Shown one piece after another: positions 7,034-7,089 of a stretch of 7,089 bases of DNA (position 1 is its first letter; every line of letters begins with the position of its first letter). A program made the position numbers and the translations under genes. The DNA lies in assembly GCA_900542965.1 (NCBI GenBank), contig UQPY01000083.1, forward strand, positions 1 to 7,089, in the 5' to 3' direction. The notes beneath the pieces were generated by a model. That model was not told the origin of the DNA. It made no database searches and was given only the letters and a program-made list of their open reading frames with translations. This DNA comes from an uncultured Collinsella sp. (GTDB lineage Bacteria; Actinomycetota; Coriobacteriia; Coriobacteriales; Coriobacteriaceae).

Positions 7034-7065
7034 AAAAAAGGGGGAGGCCGCGAGGCCTCCCCCTT
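7034..7065 (-). terminator. Intrinsic terminator of a unit off the right edge
   Basis: A 12-bp GC-rich stem (7038-7049 with 7054-7065) closes a GCGA loop. On the minus strand it runs straight into a run of six T (7039-7034), a textbook Rho-independent terminator. It has no comparable T run on the plus strand. It therefore ends a gene or operon located to the right of the window and transcribed leftward, and it separates that unit from the acpS operon. A possible stop codon in an open minus-strand frame lies 6 nt before the stem (7072-7074), but too little sequence remains to call the gene. Confidence 0.88.
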
Positions 7066-7089
7066 CTCAGTTCAAGCGTACGGCTCGGT

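Noticed and set aside
1..7089. Search for CRISPR arrays, insertion sequences, tRNA or rRNA genes, riboswitches and defence genes
   Set aside because: Nothing found by eye. Coding genes cover nearly the whole window, and the two short intergenic ends hold only terminators and promoter-like sites.

Overview
The window is a compact stretch of housekeeping DNA from a GC-rich bacterium. Six genes, all on the minus strand and reading right to left, fill it almost completely. The gene set, the tight packing and the three-domain TsaB-RimI-TsaD fusion suggest an actinobacterium, most likely of the class Coriobacteriia (Collinsella-like). This placement is an inference from gene architecture, not a database match.

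Layout from right (upstream) to left (downstream). Positions 7034-7065 hold a strong intrinsic terminator that, on the minus strand, closes a transcription unit lying off the right edge. Positions 6937-7033 are the only real intergenic region with regulatory content: two tandem sigma70-type promoter candidates pointing left. Then come acpS (holo-ACP synthase, 6385-6924), nnr (bifunctional NAD(P)HX epimerase/dehydratase, 4768-6384), alr (alanine racemase, 3620-4765), a family 4 Fe-S uracil-DNA glycosylase (2991-3611), tsaE (2472-2978) and the tsaB-rimI-tsaD fusion (101-2485). A hairpin terminator at 2-38 probably ends the unit. Positions 39-100 are a 62-nt trailer with no gene.

The junctions are 0, 2, 8 and 12 nt, then a 14-nt overlap, so this is almost certainly one operon with translational coupling. 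Four of the six genes have a clear Shine-Dalgarno (AGGAG or GGAGG) exactly 5 nt before the start. alr and the fusion gene have weak or no sites and probably depend on coupling.

The proteins serve basic cell growth: fatty-acid carrier activation (AcpS), repair of damaged NAD(P)H (Nnr), D-alanine for peptidoglycan (Alr), removal of uracil from DNA (UDG), and tRNA t6A37 modification with ribosomal protein S18 acetylation (TsaE and the TsaB-RimI-TsaD fusion). The fusion joins, in order, three proteins that many bacteria encode as adjacent separate genes (tsaE-tsaB-rimI-tsaD). It is the most notable item here. I found no mobile element, CRISPR array, RNA gene or defence system, and nothing that looks like an undescribed system.
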